DNA from: Streptomyces caeruleatus
GTDB lineage: Bacteria; Actinomycetota; Actinomycetes; Streptomycetales; Streptomycetaceae
DNA: 64,000 bases
Assembly (NCBI RefSeq): GCF_001514235.1
Contig: NZ_KQ948925.1
Span: 497,469-561,468 of the forward strand
Direction of reading: 5' to 3'
In this document: positions 52,965 to 61,093 of the stretch, in pieces
Layout: the number at the start of each line of letters is the position of its first letter
Position numbering within the stretch: position 1 is the first letter of the stretch
Program-made: the position numbers and the translations under genes
Notes under the pieces: model-generated
What the model saw: the letters and a program-made list of their open reading frames with translations, nothing else
The model's database searches: none
Told to the model about the DNA's origin: nothing

Positions 52965-53810
52965 TCAGGCGGCGGGCAGTCCGTCGAGGCCGGACGGCGC
53001 CGAGTGCCGCGCCTTGGCGGCGGTGACGACCCGGGTCGCCGCGTAGGCCACGCGGCGCAGGGCCGGGGCGAAGCGTGCCGGGTCGAAGCGATGGTCGGCG
53101 CCCGCGACGGAGAGCGCGGCCACCGGCCGCCCCGCCGGTCCGAGGATCGGCACGGCGACACAGGTGAGACCGAGAACGGCCTCCTGACGGTCGTAGGCGA
53201 TGCCGTCCTGGCGGATGCGTCCGAGGTCGGCGCGGAAGCTGCCGGGATCGGTGAGGGTGTACTCGGTGCGCGCCGACAGGCCCGCCGCGACGGCCGCCTC
53301 GGTGGCGTCGTGGTCGAAGGCGAGCAGGGCCTTGCCGACACCCGTGCAGTACGCGGGCAGCCGGGCGCCGATCCGGGACGGTGAGCGAGCCGCCCGGTGG
53401 CCGTGGATCTTGTTGACGTAGACGATCTCGGTGCCGCGCAGCACGGCCAGGTGCACCGTTTCATGCGTCAGTTCGTACAGATCCGCGAGGTAGGGCAGCA
53501 GTCGCTCCTGGAGCAGCATCGGCGTCGGGCCGCAGACGCGGTTGCCGATGTCGATGAGCTGGGTGCCCAGCCGGTAGTTGCTCCCCACCCGTTCCACCAG
53601 GTCGTTGCGCCGAAGGATGCCGAGCAGGCGGAAGGCGGTGGACTTGGTGAGCCCGGCCCGGCGGGCCAGTTCGCTGACGCCGATCTCGCGGTCCTCCTCG
53701 GCGAGCGACTTCAGCAGGACCAGCGCCTTGTCGACCGCGGTCTGCTGGTCGGGGGCGGCCGTCCCGCAGGGGGGTTCGGCAGGCTCGGACAGGGAGGCGG
53801 GAAGAGACAT
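52965..53810 (-). CDS. IclR-family transcriptional regulator
   Basis: A 281-aa regulator with a winged helix (VDKALVLLKSLAEEDREIGV, ELARRAGLTKSTAFRLLGIL) and an IclR effector domain (LPAYCTGVGKALLA, GIAYDRQEAVLGLTCVAVPI). ATG at 53810 with GGAG upstream. It sits in the middle of the aromatic catabolic genes, the usual place for the pathway activator or repressor. The GTGCCG-N5-CGGCAC palindromes near several promoters could be its sites. Confidence 0.92.
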   Translation of the reverse strand: MSLPASLSEPAEPPCGTAAPDQQTAVDKALVLLKSLAEEDREIGVSELARRAGLTKSTAFRLLGILRRNDLVERVGSNYRLGTQLIDIGNRVCGPTPMLLQERLLPYLADLYELTHETVHLAVLRGTEIVYVNKIHGHRAARSPSRIGARLPAYCTGVGKALLAFDHDATEAAVAAGLSARTEYTLTDPGSFRADLGRIRQDGIAYDRQEAVLGLTCVAVPILGPAGRPVAALSVAGADHRFDPARFAPALRRVAYAATRVVTAAKARHSAPSGLDGLPAA

Positions 53811-53984
53811 GAGGGCTCCGAGGAGTGAGGCACCTGGCGACCATTGAAGTGGACGCGTGTCCAACATAGGAGACAGGCAATGCAGTTGTAAACCGCCTCG
53901 TCAGCTCCACATCGGGGCTCGTTCGTGGGGCCCGGCACGGATGCCCGCCGCGCCCTGCCGGATCCCCTCCGCGCGGGACGACAG

Positions 53985-54022
53985 CGCCGCCCGTCATGCC
54001 GGCAGCGGCACGACGGGCGGCG
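53985..54022. terminator. Long hairpin terminator after the MFS gene
   Basis: CGCCGCCCGTC (53985-53995) pairs with GACGGGCGGCG (54012-54022), with an inner TGCCG/CGGCA stem. It lies 34 bases downstream of the MFS stop on the minus strand. Confidence 0.8.
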
Positions 54023-54055
54023 AGGGGATTCGCGGGCGTTGCGGTGACCGCCGCC

Positions 54056-55417
54056 TCAGCGGTCGAACTCCCCGTCCCGGGTCTCCGGCAGGGCCAGGAC
54101 ACAGCCCAGGCTGACCAGGCACAGCCCGCCGGCGTAGATCCCGAGGACGTACGGCGACGGCCAGTGGGCGGTCAGCCAGGTGGCGACGAGCGGGGCGAAG
54201 CCGCCGCCGAGGGTGTTGGCGAGGATGAAGGTCGCCGAGGCTCCCGTGTAGCGCAGCCGGGCCGGGAACAGCTCCGGCAGGAAGGCCGCGACGGGCGCGA
54301 ACATCAGGGTGAACAGCACCAGCCCCACGGTGAAGGCCCCGCTGATCAGCACCCCGCTCCCGGTCTTCAGGGAGCCGAACATGGGCAGGGCCCACAGCGC
54401 GCACCCGACGGCACCGGCCAGGATCACCGGTCGTCTGCCCACCCGGTCGGCCAGCCGCGCCACCGGCACGGTGGCCGCCGCTCCGGCAGCGGCGGCGATG
54501 CTCGCGGCGGTCAGCACGGTGTTCTGCGGGATGCCGAGGGCCTTCGGACCGTAGGAGAGGCTGTAGACGATCGTCAGGTAGTAGACCGCCGAGCCGCCGA
54601 TCGCCGTGCCGATACCGAGCAGCAGCCGGCCGGGGTACTCCTTGACCAGGGCGCCGAGCGGGAAGCGCGGGGCCGGTGCGGCGGCGGCCCTGTCCTTGCC
54701 GCCTTCCGCGACCCGCTCGCGGAACACCGGGGACTCCGTGACCCGGCTGCGGACCCACAGGCCGATGACGACCAGGAAGGTGCTCAGCAGGAACGGCACG
54801 CGCCAGGCCCATTCGGCGAAGCCGTCCTTGCCCGCGACGGCCAGCGTCGGCAGGATCACGGCGCTGGACAGCAGGAAGCCGAGCGGCGGGCCGGCCTGCG
54901 GAATCGACGCGAACAGCGCCCTGCGCCCCGGCGGCGCGTGCTCGGCCGCCAGCAGCACCGCCCCGCCCCACTCGCCGCCCATGCTCACGCCCTGGAGCAA
55001 CCGCAGGACGATCAGCAGCACGGGCGCGACGAAGCCCGCGGTCTCGTATGTCGGGAGGAGGCCCACGCCGACCGTGGCCACGCCCATCACCACCAGGGAG
55101 AGGACCAGGGCCCGCTTGCGGCCGACGCGGTCGCCGATGGTGCCGAAGAGCACCACGCCGACCGGGCGGGCCAGGAACGCGGCGGCGAAGGTGAGGAAGG
55201 CGGCCAGGGTGGAGAGCGTGGCGTTGCCGGAGGGGAAGAAGGCCGGGCCGAGCACCAGCGCGGCCGCGGTGCCGTACACGGCGAAGTCGTAGTACTCGAT
55301 CATGGTGCCGACCAGGCTCGCCACGGCGACCCGGGACACATCGGATTTCCGCGCGGCGGGCGCGGCGGCGGGGCTGGCAGCGTCCGCTTGTGCGGCGCTG
55401 CTGGTGGTCTCGGACAT
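54056..55417 (-). CDS. MFS transporter, metabolite:H+ symporter (MHS) family
   Basis: A 453-aa, 12-helix major facilitator. MHS features: TMIEYYDFAVYGTAAALVLG in helix 1, GDRVGRKRALVLS loop, and LRLLQGVSMGGEWGGAVLLA. It likely imports an aromatic carboxylate for the divergent dioxygenase genes. ATG at 55417. A palindrome at 55520 is in the divergent promoter. The longer minus-strand frame reaching 57412 is a shadow of the dioxygenase genes. Confidence 0.9.
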   Translation of the reverse strand: MSETTSSAAQADAASPAAAPAARKSDVSRVAVASLVGTMIEYYDFAVYGTAAALVLGPAFFPSGNATLSTLAAFLTFAAAFLARPVGVVLFGTIGDRVGRKRALVLSLVVMGVATVGVGLLPTYETAGFVAPVLLIVLRLLQGVSMGGEWGGAVLLAAEHAPPGRRALFASIPQAGPPLGFLLSSAVILPTLAVAGKDGFAEWAWRVPFLLSTFLVVIGLWVRSRVTESPVFRERVAEGGKDRAAAAPAPRFPLGALVKEYPGRLLLGIGTAIGGSAVYYLTIVYSLSYGPKALGIPQNTVLTAASIAAAAGAAATVPVARLADRVGRRPVILAGAVGCALWALPMFGSLKTGSGVLISGAFTVGLVLFTLMFAPVAAFLPELFPARLRYTGASATFILANTLGGGFAPLVATWLTAHWPSPYVLGIYAGGLCLVSLGCVLALPETRDGEFDR

Positions 55418-55519
55418 GGAGCGGCTCTTTCCGATCAGGTCCTGATCCGGCGTGATCCAGGACACAACTGGGGACTGCGCCGGGACTGTAGGGACCCCCT
55501 GACCGGTTGGCGGAGGCAT

Positions 55520-55536
55520 GTGCCGCTGTGCGGCAC
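55520..55536. promoter_or_regulatory. Operator-like perfect palindrome (IclR-regulon candidate)
   Basis: GTGCCGCTGTGCGGCAC is a perfect 6-5-6 palindrome in the 273-bp divergent region between the MFS and dioxygenase alpha genes. A partial copy (GTGCCGCACCAC) lies near 55564. Confidence 0.75.
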
Positions 55537-55690
55537 GAGGCAAACGGAGCCACCGACACCGTTGTGCCGCACCACGGAACAGTGGCTGGCCCGGCCGTCC
55601 CCGGGTGCCGTCTGCTGGGCTCATGCAGCGACAAGACACCACCGCTCCGGTGCGCGGCACCGCGGCCGGGGTGTCCGAGGAGATCCAGCG

Positions 55691-57019
55691 ATGACATCCA
55701 CCCCCGTCCGCCGACCGGTGGACCGCCTCGCCCGCGTCCCCGAGCCGGCCGTCGACGTCGGCCCGTACTTCGACCTCGACCACGGGCTCGTCGACCGCAC
55801 GATCTTCGGTGACCCCGCCCTGTACCGGCAGGAGCTGCGCCGCGTCTTCGCACCGAGCTGGCTGTTCCTCGCGCACGAGAGCCAGTTCGTCAAGCCCGGT
55901 GACTTCTTCACCACGTACATGGGCGAGGACCCGGTCATCGTCACCATGGGCAAGGACCGCAGGCTGCGCGCGTTCCTCAACGCCTGCCGTCACCGGGGCA
56001 TGCGGGTGTGCCGCGCCGACGCGGGGGCGACGAAGGCGTTCACGTGCAGCTACCACGGCTGGTCGTACGACACCTCGGGCAGGCTGGTCAACGTCCCCAA
56101 CGGCGAGGACTATCCGGCCCACTTCGACCGGGACCAGTGGGGTCTGACCGAGGTCGCGCAGCTCGACACGTACAAGGGGCTGGTCTTCGCGACCTGGAAC
56201 CCGCAGGCGCCCCCGCTGGTCGAGGCGCTGGGCGGGATGACCTGGTACATGGACGCGATGCTCGACCGCGACCCGGAGGGCACCGAGGTGGTCGGCGGGG
56301 TGCACAAGTGGGTGCTGGAGGGCAACTGGAAGCTCGCCGCCGAGCAGTTCGCCTCCGACTGGTACCACGTCAACATCTCGCACGCCTCCGCGCTGATGGT
56401 CATGTCGCCCACCGGCAAGGGGCCGAAGACGGAGATCGTGCAGACGCCGGGCCGCCAGTACACCGACCCGCTCGGCCACGGCCACGGCTTCCCGACCCAC
56501 CCGAAGAGCCGCTTCGACGACCGCGTCGTCCACGGCCACTACGACTACGAGGCGTTGCGCGAACGGCTCGGCGACGCCCGGGTCGAGGGCCCGATGACCA
56601 CCGGCCACGCCACCGTCTTCCCCAACTTCTCCTACCTCCCCGTCAACGGCTCCATCCGGGTCTGGCACCCCAAGGGCCCGGACCGGATGGAGGTCTGGGC
56701 GTGGACGCTCGTCGACAGGTCGATGCCGGACGAGGTGAAGGACGCCCAACGCGTCTACAACCTGCGGACGTTCGGGCCGACCGGCATCTTCGAGCAGGAC
56801 GACGGCGAGAACTGGAGCGAGGTCCAGGCCACCGCGCACGGCTTCGTCTCCGGCTCGATGACCCTCAACTACCAGATGGGGCTGGGTCTTGAGGCCGAGG
56901 ACGGCGTCCACCCCGGCACCACCGGCCGCCTCTACAGCGACGGCGCCGCCCGCGGCTTCTACGCCCGCTGGCGCGACCTGATGAACACGCCCGCCTGGCA
57001 CGAGAAGGACACCCGATGA
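55691..57019 (+). CDS. Aromatic ring-hydroxylating dioxygenase, alpha subunit
   Basis: A 442-aa catalytic subunit. The Rieske [2Fe-2S] ligands are Cys99-x-His101 (NACRHRG) and Cys119-x2-His122 (CSYHGWSYD). The mononuclear iron site has Asp223, His226 and His231 (ASDWYHVNISHA). It inserts both oxygen atoms into an aromatic ring to give a cis-dihydrodiol. With a ferredoxin, reductase and beta subunit it forms a four-component system like HcaEFCD for phenylpropionate/cinnamate. The exact substrate is not certain. Confidence 0.92.
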   Translation: MTSTPVRRPVDRLARVPEPAVDVGPYFDLDHGLVDRTIFGDPALYRQELRRVFAPSWLFLAHESQFVKPGDFFTTYMGEDPVIVTMGKDRRLRAFLNACRHRGMRVCRADAGATKAFTCSYHGWSYDTSGRLVNVPNGEDYPAHFDRDQWGLTEVAQLDTYKGLVFATWNPQAPPLVEALGGMTWYMDAMLDRDPEGTEVVGGVHKWVLEGNWKLAAEQFASDWYHVNISHASALMVMSPTGKGPKTEIVQTPGRQYTDPLGHGHGFPTHPKSRFDDRVVHGHYDYEALRERLGDARVEGPMTTGHATVFPNFSYLPVNGSIRVWHPKGPDRMEVWAWTLVDRSMPDEVKDAQRVYNLRTFGPTGIFEQDDGENWSEVQATAHGFVSGSMTLNYQMGLGLEAEDGVHPGTTGRLYSDGAARGFYARWRDLMNTPAWHEKDTR

Positions 57020-57360
57020 CAACCAACAGCGCTGTTCGCGTCGCCGCCGTCGGCGACATCGAGGAGGGCGAGGCGCTGAAGGTGCCCGCCGAGACCACCG
57101 GCCGGGCCGACGCCATCGCCGTGTTCCACGACGGCGGCGCCTACTACGCCCTCGACGACACCTGCAGCCACGGCCAGGCCTCCCTCTCCGACGGCTGGAT
57201 CGAGGGCGGCGAGGTCGAGTGCCCGCTGCACAGCGCCCGCTTCTGCCTGAAGTCAGGCGAACCGCAGTGCATGCCCGCCACCCTCGCCCAGCGCACCCAC
57301 CGGGTCGAGGTACGGGACGGAGAGGTCTGGCTGCACCCCGGCGAGGAGTCCGCCGGATGA
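57016..57360 (+). CDS. Rieske-type ferredoxin component
   Basis: A 114-aa protein with Cys50-x-His52 (DTCSHG) and Cys69-x2-His72 (CPLHSARF), binding a Rieske cluster that passes electrons from the reductase to the alpha subunit. It overlaps the alpha gene by 4 bp and the reductase by ATGA. Confidence 0.94.
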   Translation: MTTNSAVRVAAVGDIEEGEALKVPAETTGRADAIAVFHDGGAYYALDDTCSHGQASLSDGWIEGGEVECPLHSARFCLKSGEPQCMPATLAQRTHRVEVRDGEVWLHPGEESAG

Positions 57361-58571
57361 GCGCCCCCCGCGGTATCGCCGTCGTCGGCGCGGGCCTGGC
57401 CGCCGTCTCCACCTGCGACGCCCTGCGCGCCCGGGGCTACGACGGCGAACTCGTCCTGTACTCCGCCGAGCACGGGCTGCCGTACGACCGGCCGCCGCTC
57501 AGCAAGGACGTCCTGCTCGGCAAGTCCCGCCGCGAGGACGTCCTGCTGCGGCCCGCGCAGTGGTACGACGAGAAGGGCATCGAACTCCGCGACGGCACCC
57601 CGGTCCGGGCGATCCGTCCGCGCGAGGGCGGTCTGGAGCTGGCGGACGGGACACGTGCCACCGCCGACCGGATCGTGCTGGCAACGGGCGGGACTCCGCG
57701 CGCGCTGCCGGTGCCCGGCGGCGACGACCCCGGCGTCCATGCGCTGCGCACCTGGGAGGACGCCGAACGCCTCCGTGAACGGCTGCTGCCCGGGGCCCGG
57801 GTCGCGGTGGTCGGGGCGGGGCTGATCGGGGCGGAGACCGCGGCCGTCGCGCACGCTCTGGGCTGCCGCGTCACGCTGATCGACCCGGTACCGGTCCCGC
57901 TGGCCGCGGTGGTCGGGGACGAGATCGCGAGCGCGCTGCACTCCAGGCACTCGGCCGAGGGCATTGAGGTCCTGACAGCCGGCGTCGAACGCATCGAGCG
58001 CCGCCCCGGTGGCCTCCTGGTGCGCCTTTCTGGATACGGCGGTTCCGTGGCCGTCGACACGGTCGTGGCCGGCATCGGCATCCGGCCGGCCATCGAACTC
58101 GCCGAGTCCGCCGGGCTGATCGTGGACAACGGCATCGTCGTCCGCCCGGGGCAGCGGACCTCCCACCCGAACGTCTTCGCCGTCGGCGACGTGGCCCGTC
58201 GTGACGGGCACCGCGTACGCCACGAGCACTGGGAGGCCGCACAGCGGGACGGCGAGGCGGTCGCACACGGCGTTCTCGGGCTTGCGGTGCCCGAGGCGGG
58301 CGCTTCCTGGTTCTGGTCCGACCGGCATGGTTCACGGCTGGAGGCGGTCGGGAGCATGGCGGACGCCGAGCGCAGAGTGTTGCGCGGGGCTGTGGACACC
58401 GGTGCGTTCACCGTGTTCGGGCTGCGGGGTGACCGGGTGGTGGCCGCCGCTGCCGTGGACCGGCCTCGGGACATCAAGGCCGCGCGGCGAATCGTCGATC
58501 GAGGTGTCGTCGTGGACGAGGGCGTGCTGTCCGACGAGAGCGCGGATCTGCGCACGCTGTTGAAACGCTGA
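57357..58571 (+). CDS. Ferredoxin reductase component of ring-hydroxylating dioxygenase
   Basis: A 404-aa FAD/NADH protein with IAVVGAGLAAVSTCDALRARG and VAVVGAGLIGAETAAVAHALG (FAD and NADH folds), and the GSMADAERRVLRG C-terminal reductase domain. It reduces the ferredoxin component. ATG at 57357 overlaps the ferredoxin stop. Confidence 0.93.
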   Translation: MSAPRGIAVVGAGLAAVSTCDALRARGYDGELVLYSAEHGLPYDRPPLSKDVLLGKSRREDVLLRPAQWYDEKGIELRDGTPVRAIRPREGGLELADGTRATADRIVLATGGTPRALPVPGGDDPGVHALRTWEDAERLRERLLPGARVAVVGAGLIGAETAAVAHALGCRVTLIDPVPVPLAAVVGDEIASALHSRHSAEGIEVLTAGVERIERRPGGLLVRLSGYGGSVAVDTVVAGIGIRPAIELAESAGLIVDNGIVVRPGQRTSHPNVFAVGDVARRDGHRVRHEHWEAAQRDGEAVAHGVLGLAVPEAGASWFWSDRHGSRLEAVGSMADAERRVLRGAVDTGAFTVFGLRGDRVVAAAAVDRPRDIKAARRIVDRGVVVDEGVLSDESADLRTLLKR

Positions 58572-58699
58572 CTCGTCTGCCGAGTGCGGTGTCTTCAGCG
58601 TCTGCGGACCGTCTGGGGCTGGTCGCGCCGCGCCCACGCGGCGGAAGCCGCAAGATCCAACACTGCCCCGCGCCCCTCAGGGCGTCACCGCCCCCCGCT

Positions 58700-58716
58700 G
58701 TGCCGTTCAGCGGCAC
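58700..58716. promoter_or_regulatory. Operator-like perfect palindrome upstream of the beta-subunit gene
   Basis: GTGCCGTTCAGCGGCAC, same 6-5-6 form as at 55520 with a different spacer, lies 72 bp before the beta-subunit start in a 216-bp gap. This suggests a second transcription start inside the cluster. Confidence 0.75.
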
Positions 58717-58787
58717 ATCCGCTCCCGCATTCACCCCCTTCCGCGCTGGACTGTCACCACCCGGCGCGGCCGCAGGAGGACCCACCG

Positions 58788-59345
58788 ATGAGCATTCACC
58801 CGACCGACGAGGTCACCGACACGGTGACCGGAGCCGACATCCGGCTTCACTTCGAGGTGCAGCGGCTCTACGCCGTCGAGGCGCAGCTCCTCGACCAGCA
58901 CCGCTACGCCGACTGGCTGGAGCTCTTCGCCGAGGACCTGCACTACTGGGCGCCGGTGCGTACCAACCGGCTGCGACGGCAGCAGGCCCTGGCCGACGGC
59001 GCGCCCGGCGAGGTCGCGATCTTCGACGAAACCAAGGCGAGCCTGGCCTGGCGGATCCGACGCTTCGACTCCGGCATGGCCTGGGCCGAGGACCCGCCGT
59101 CCCGCACCCGGCATCTGATCACCAACATCACCGTGCGAGCGGGCGAGGAAGCGGGCGAGTACGTCGCCGAGTCCGCCTTCCTCTGCTACCGCAACCGCCT
59201 GGAACGCGAGGTCGACCTCTACGCCGGCGGACGCACCGACGTCCTGCGCCGCGAGCCGGACGACGGCCGGCTGCTGATCGCCCGCCGCACGATCCTGCTC
59301 GACCAGAACGTCCTGCTCGCCAAGAACATCAGTACCTTCCTGTGA
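58788..59345 (+). CDS. Aromatic ring-hydroxylating dioxygenase, beta subunit
   Basis: A 185-aa NTF2-like protein (LLDQHRYADWLELFAEDLHY, LCYRNRLEREVDLYAG), the small structural subunit that completes the dioxygenase hexamer. CGCAGGAGGA precedes the ATG. Separated from the alpha gene by ferredoxin and reductase. Confidence 0.92.
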   Translation: MSIHPTDEVTDTVTGADIRLHFEVQRLYAVEAQLLDQHRYADWLELFAEDLHYWAPVRTNRLRRQQALADGAPGEVAIFDETKASLAWRIRRFDSGMAWAEDPPSRTRHLITNITVRAGEEAGEYVAESAFLCYRNRLEREVDLYAGGRTDVLRREPDDGRLLIARRTILLDQNVLLAKNISTFL

Positions 59346-59359
59346 ACCGGAGCTCGCTC

Positions 59360-60226
59360 GTGACCACTGAAGAGACCACAGAGGTGAAGCTCGTCGAGCA
59401 CACCGTGCAGACCACGCTCGGAACCATCGCGGTCAGCGAGGCCGGCGAGGGACCGGTGCTGGTGATGCTGCACGGCGGCGGCCCCGGCGCCGGCGCGGTG
59501 GCCAACTACCACCAGAACCTCGCCGCGTTGACCCCGCACTTCCGGGTCGTGCTTCCCGACCAGCCCGGTTTCGGCGGCAGCTACCGACCCACCGAGGCCG
59601 ACCTCGACGCCCGCAGCATCACCGAGATCACAGTCGACGCCCTCGTACAGACCCTCGACGCCCTCGGCATCGAACGCTGCCACCTGCTCGGCAACAGCCT
59701 CGGCGGCGCCGCCGCGATCGCCCTCGCGCTCGAAGTCCCGCAGCGCGTCGAGAAGTTGGTGCTCATGGCGCCCGGCGGCGGCTGGCTACCCTTCGGGCCG
59801 ACCCCGACCGAGGGCCAGAAGGCCATGTTCCGCTACTACAACGGTGAGGGCCCGACCCTGAAGAAGATGCGGGACTTCATCGGGGTGATGACCGCCGAGC
59901 CCAAGCGCTGGGCGGACACCGCGCAGGCCCGCTACGAGGCGTCCCTCGACGAGTCCCACATCGCCTTCTACCACGCCTACAACGCCGCCTTCGCCAAGCG
60001 GCACGGCATGGACCCGCTCTGGCAGCGCGTCCACGAGATCAAGGCGCCCACCCTCCTGCTCTGGGGCCGCGACGACCGCACCATCACCCTCGACGGCGCC
60101 CAGCTCATGCTCAAGCAGATCCGTGACGTCCAGCTGCACGTCTTCGGCGGCTGCGGGCACTGGGTGCAGCTGGAGCGGCAGGCTGAGTTCGAGCGCCTGG
60201 TCACCGACTTCCTCAAGGAGCACTGA
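59360..60226 (+). CDS. Alpha/beta hydrolase, MhpC-like ring-cleavage product hydrolase
   Basis: A 288-aa serine hydrolase of the meta-cleavage product family. HGGGPGAG oxyanion loop, nucleophile in GNSLGG, Asp in GRDDRT and His in GCGHWVQ. It hydrolyses the extradiol cleavage product (2-hydroxy-6-oxonona-2,4-dienedioate-type) made by the dioxygenase at 50221. The GTG at 59360 is chosen because GGAG precedes it; a GTG at 59342 would overlap the upstream stop. Confidence 0.9.
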   Translation: MTTEETTEVKLVEHTVQTTLGTIAVSEAGEGPVLVMLHGGGPGAGAVANYHQNLAALTPHFRVVLPDQPGFGGSYRPTEADLDARSITEITVDALVQTLDALGIERCHLLGNSLGGAAAIALALEVPQRVEKLVLMAPGGGWLPFGPTPTEGQKAMFRYYNGEGPTLKKMRDFIGVMTAEPKRWADTAQARYEASLDESHIAFYHAYNAAFAKRHGMDPLWQRVHEIKAPTLLLWGRDDRTITLDGAQLMLKQIRDVQLHVFGGCGHWVQLERQAEFERLVTDFLKEH

Positions 60227-60229
60227 CCC

Positions 60230-61048
60230 ATGGGCTGGCTGACGGACGAGGTCGCCCTGATCACCGGCGGCGGTTCCGGCATCGGCCGCGCGGTCGCCCT
60301 GCGCTACCTCGCCGAGGGCGCACAGGTCGCCGTACTGGACCGGGACGCGGAACACCTGGGCGACCTCCCGAACGGCGTCCTCGCCATCCCCGGGGACGTG
60401 CGCTCCCCCGAGGATCTCCACGATGCCGTACACGCCACCGTCGAACGGTTCGGCAAGCTGGACGTCCTCGTCCCGAACGCCGGGATCTGGGACTACCACC
60501 GCAGCATCACCCGGCTCACCGGCAAGGAGCTCTCCGAGGCGTTCGACGAGATCTTCGCCGTCAACGTCAAGGGCTACGTCCTGGCCGTCGAGGCCGCCTG
60601 GCGGGAGCTGGTCGACACGCGCGGGAGCATCGTCATGACGCTGTCCAACGCCTCCTTCCACACCGACGGCGGCGGCTCGCTCTACACCGCCAGCAAGCAC
60701 GCCTGTCTCGGCCTGCTCCGCCAGTTCGCCTACGAGCTGGCACCCAGGGTCCGCGTCAACGGCGTCGCCGTCGGCGGCATGCGCACGCAGCTGCGCGGAC
60801 CGGAGAGCCTCGGCCTCCAGGACCGTACGCTGGCCGCGTCCTTCGCCAGAAACGAGGCGTCGGGCCGGCGGCAGCCACCGCTCATCCCCCTGTACGACTC
60901 CGGGGTGGAGCCGGAGGACTTCACCGGCCCGTACGTCCTGCTCGCCTCCCGCACCGACAGCGGCACCGTCACCGGAGCCGTCATCCCCGCCGACGGCGGC
61001 ATCGCCGTCCGCGGTTTCCGTACGCCCGCCGGCGGCGCCGGCCTCTGA
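60230..61048 (+). CDS. cis-Dihydrodiol dehydrogenase (SDR, HcaB-like)
   Basis: A 272-aa short-chain dehydrogenase: ITGGGSGIGRA cofactor motif, NAG, catalytic Ser (LSNAS) and YTASK. It closely resembles cis-2,3-dihydrodiol dehydrogenases, which rearomatise the dioxygenase product to a catechol. Starts 3 bp after the hydrolase gene. Confidence 0.9.
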   Translation: MGWLTDEVALITGGGSGIGRAVALRYLAEGAQVAVLDRDAEHLGDLPNGVLAIPGDVRSPEDLHDAVHATVERFGKLDVLVPNAGIWDYHRSITRLTGKELSEAFDEIFAVNVKGYVLAVEAAWRELVDTRGSIVMTLSNASFHTDGGGSLYTASKHACLGLLRQFAYELAPRVRVNGVAVGGMRTQLRGPESLGLQDRTLAASFARNEASGRRQPPLIPLYDSGVEPEDFTGPYVLLASRTDSGTVTGAVIPADGGIAVRGFRTPAGGAGL

Positions 61049-61093
61049 CCCGCCCCTGTCCGTCCGCTCGACAGCCATCGAAGGAGCCGCCGT

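Noticed and set aside
54056..57412. Very long minus-strand frame joining the MFS protein to sequence opposite the dioxygenase alpha gene
   Set aside because: Transporter homology begins at MSETTSS (55417); upstream residues are low-complexity antisense of the dioxygenase.
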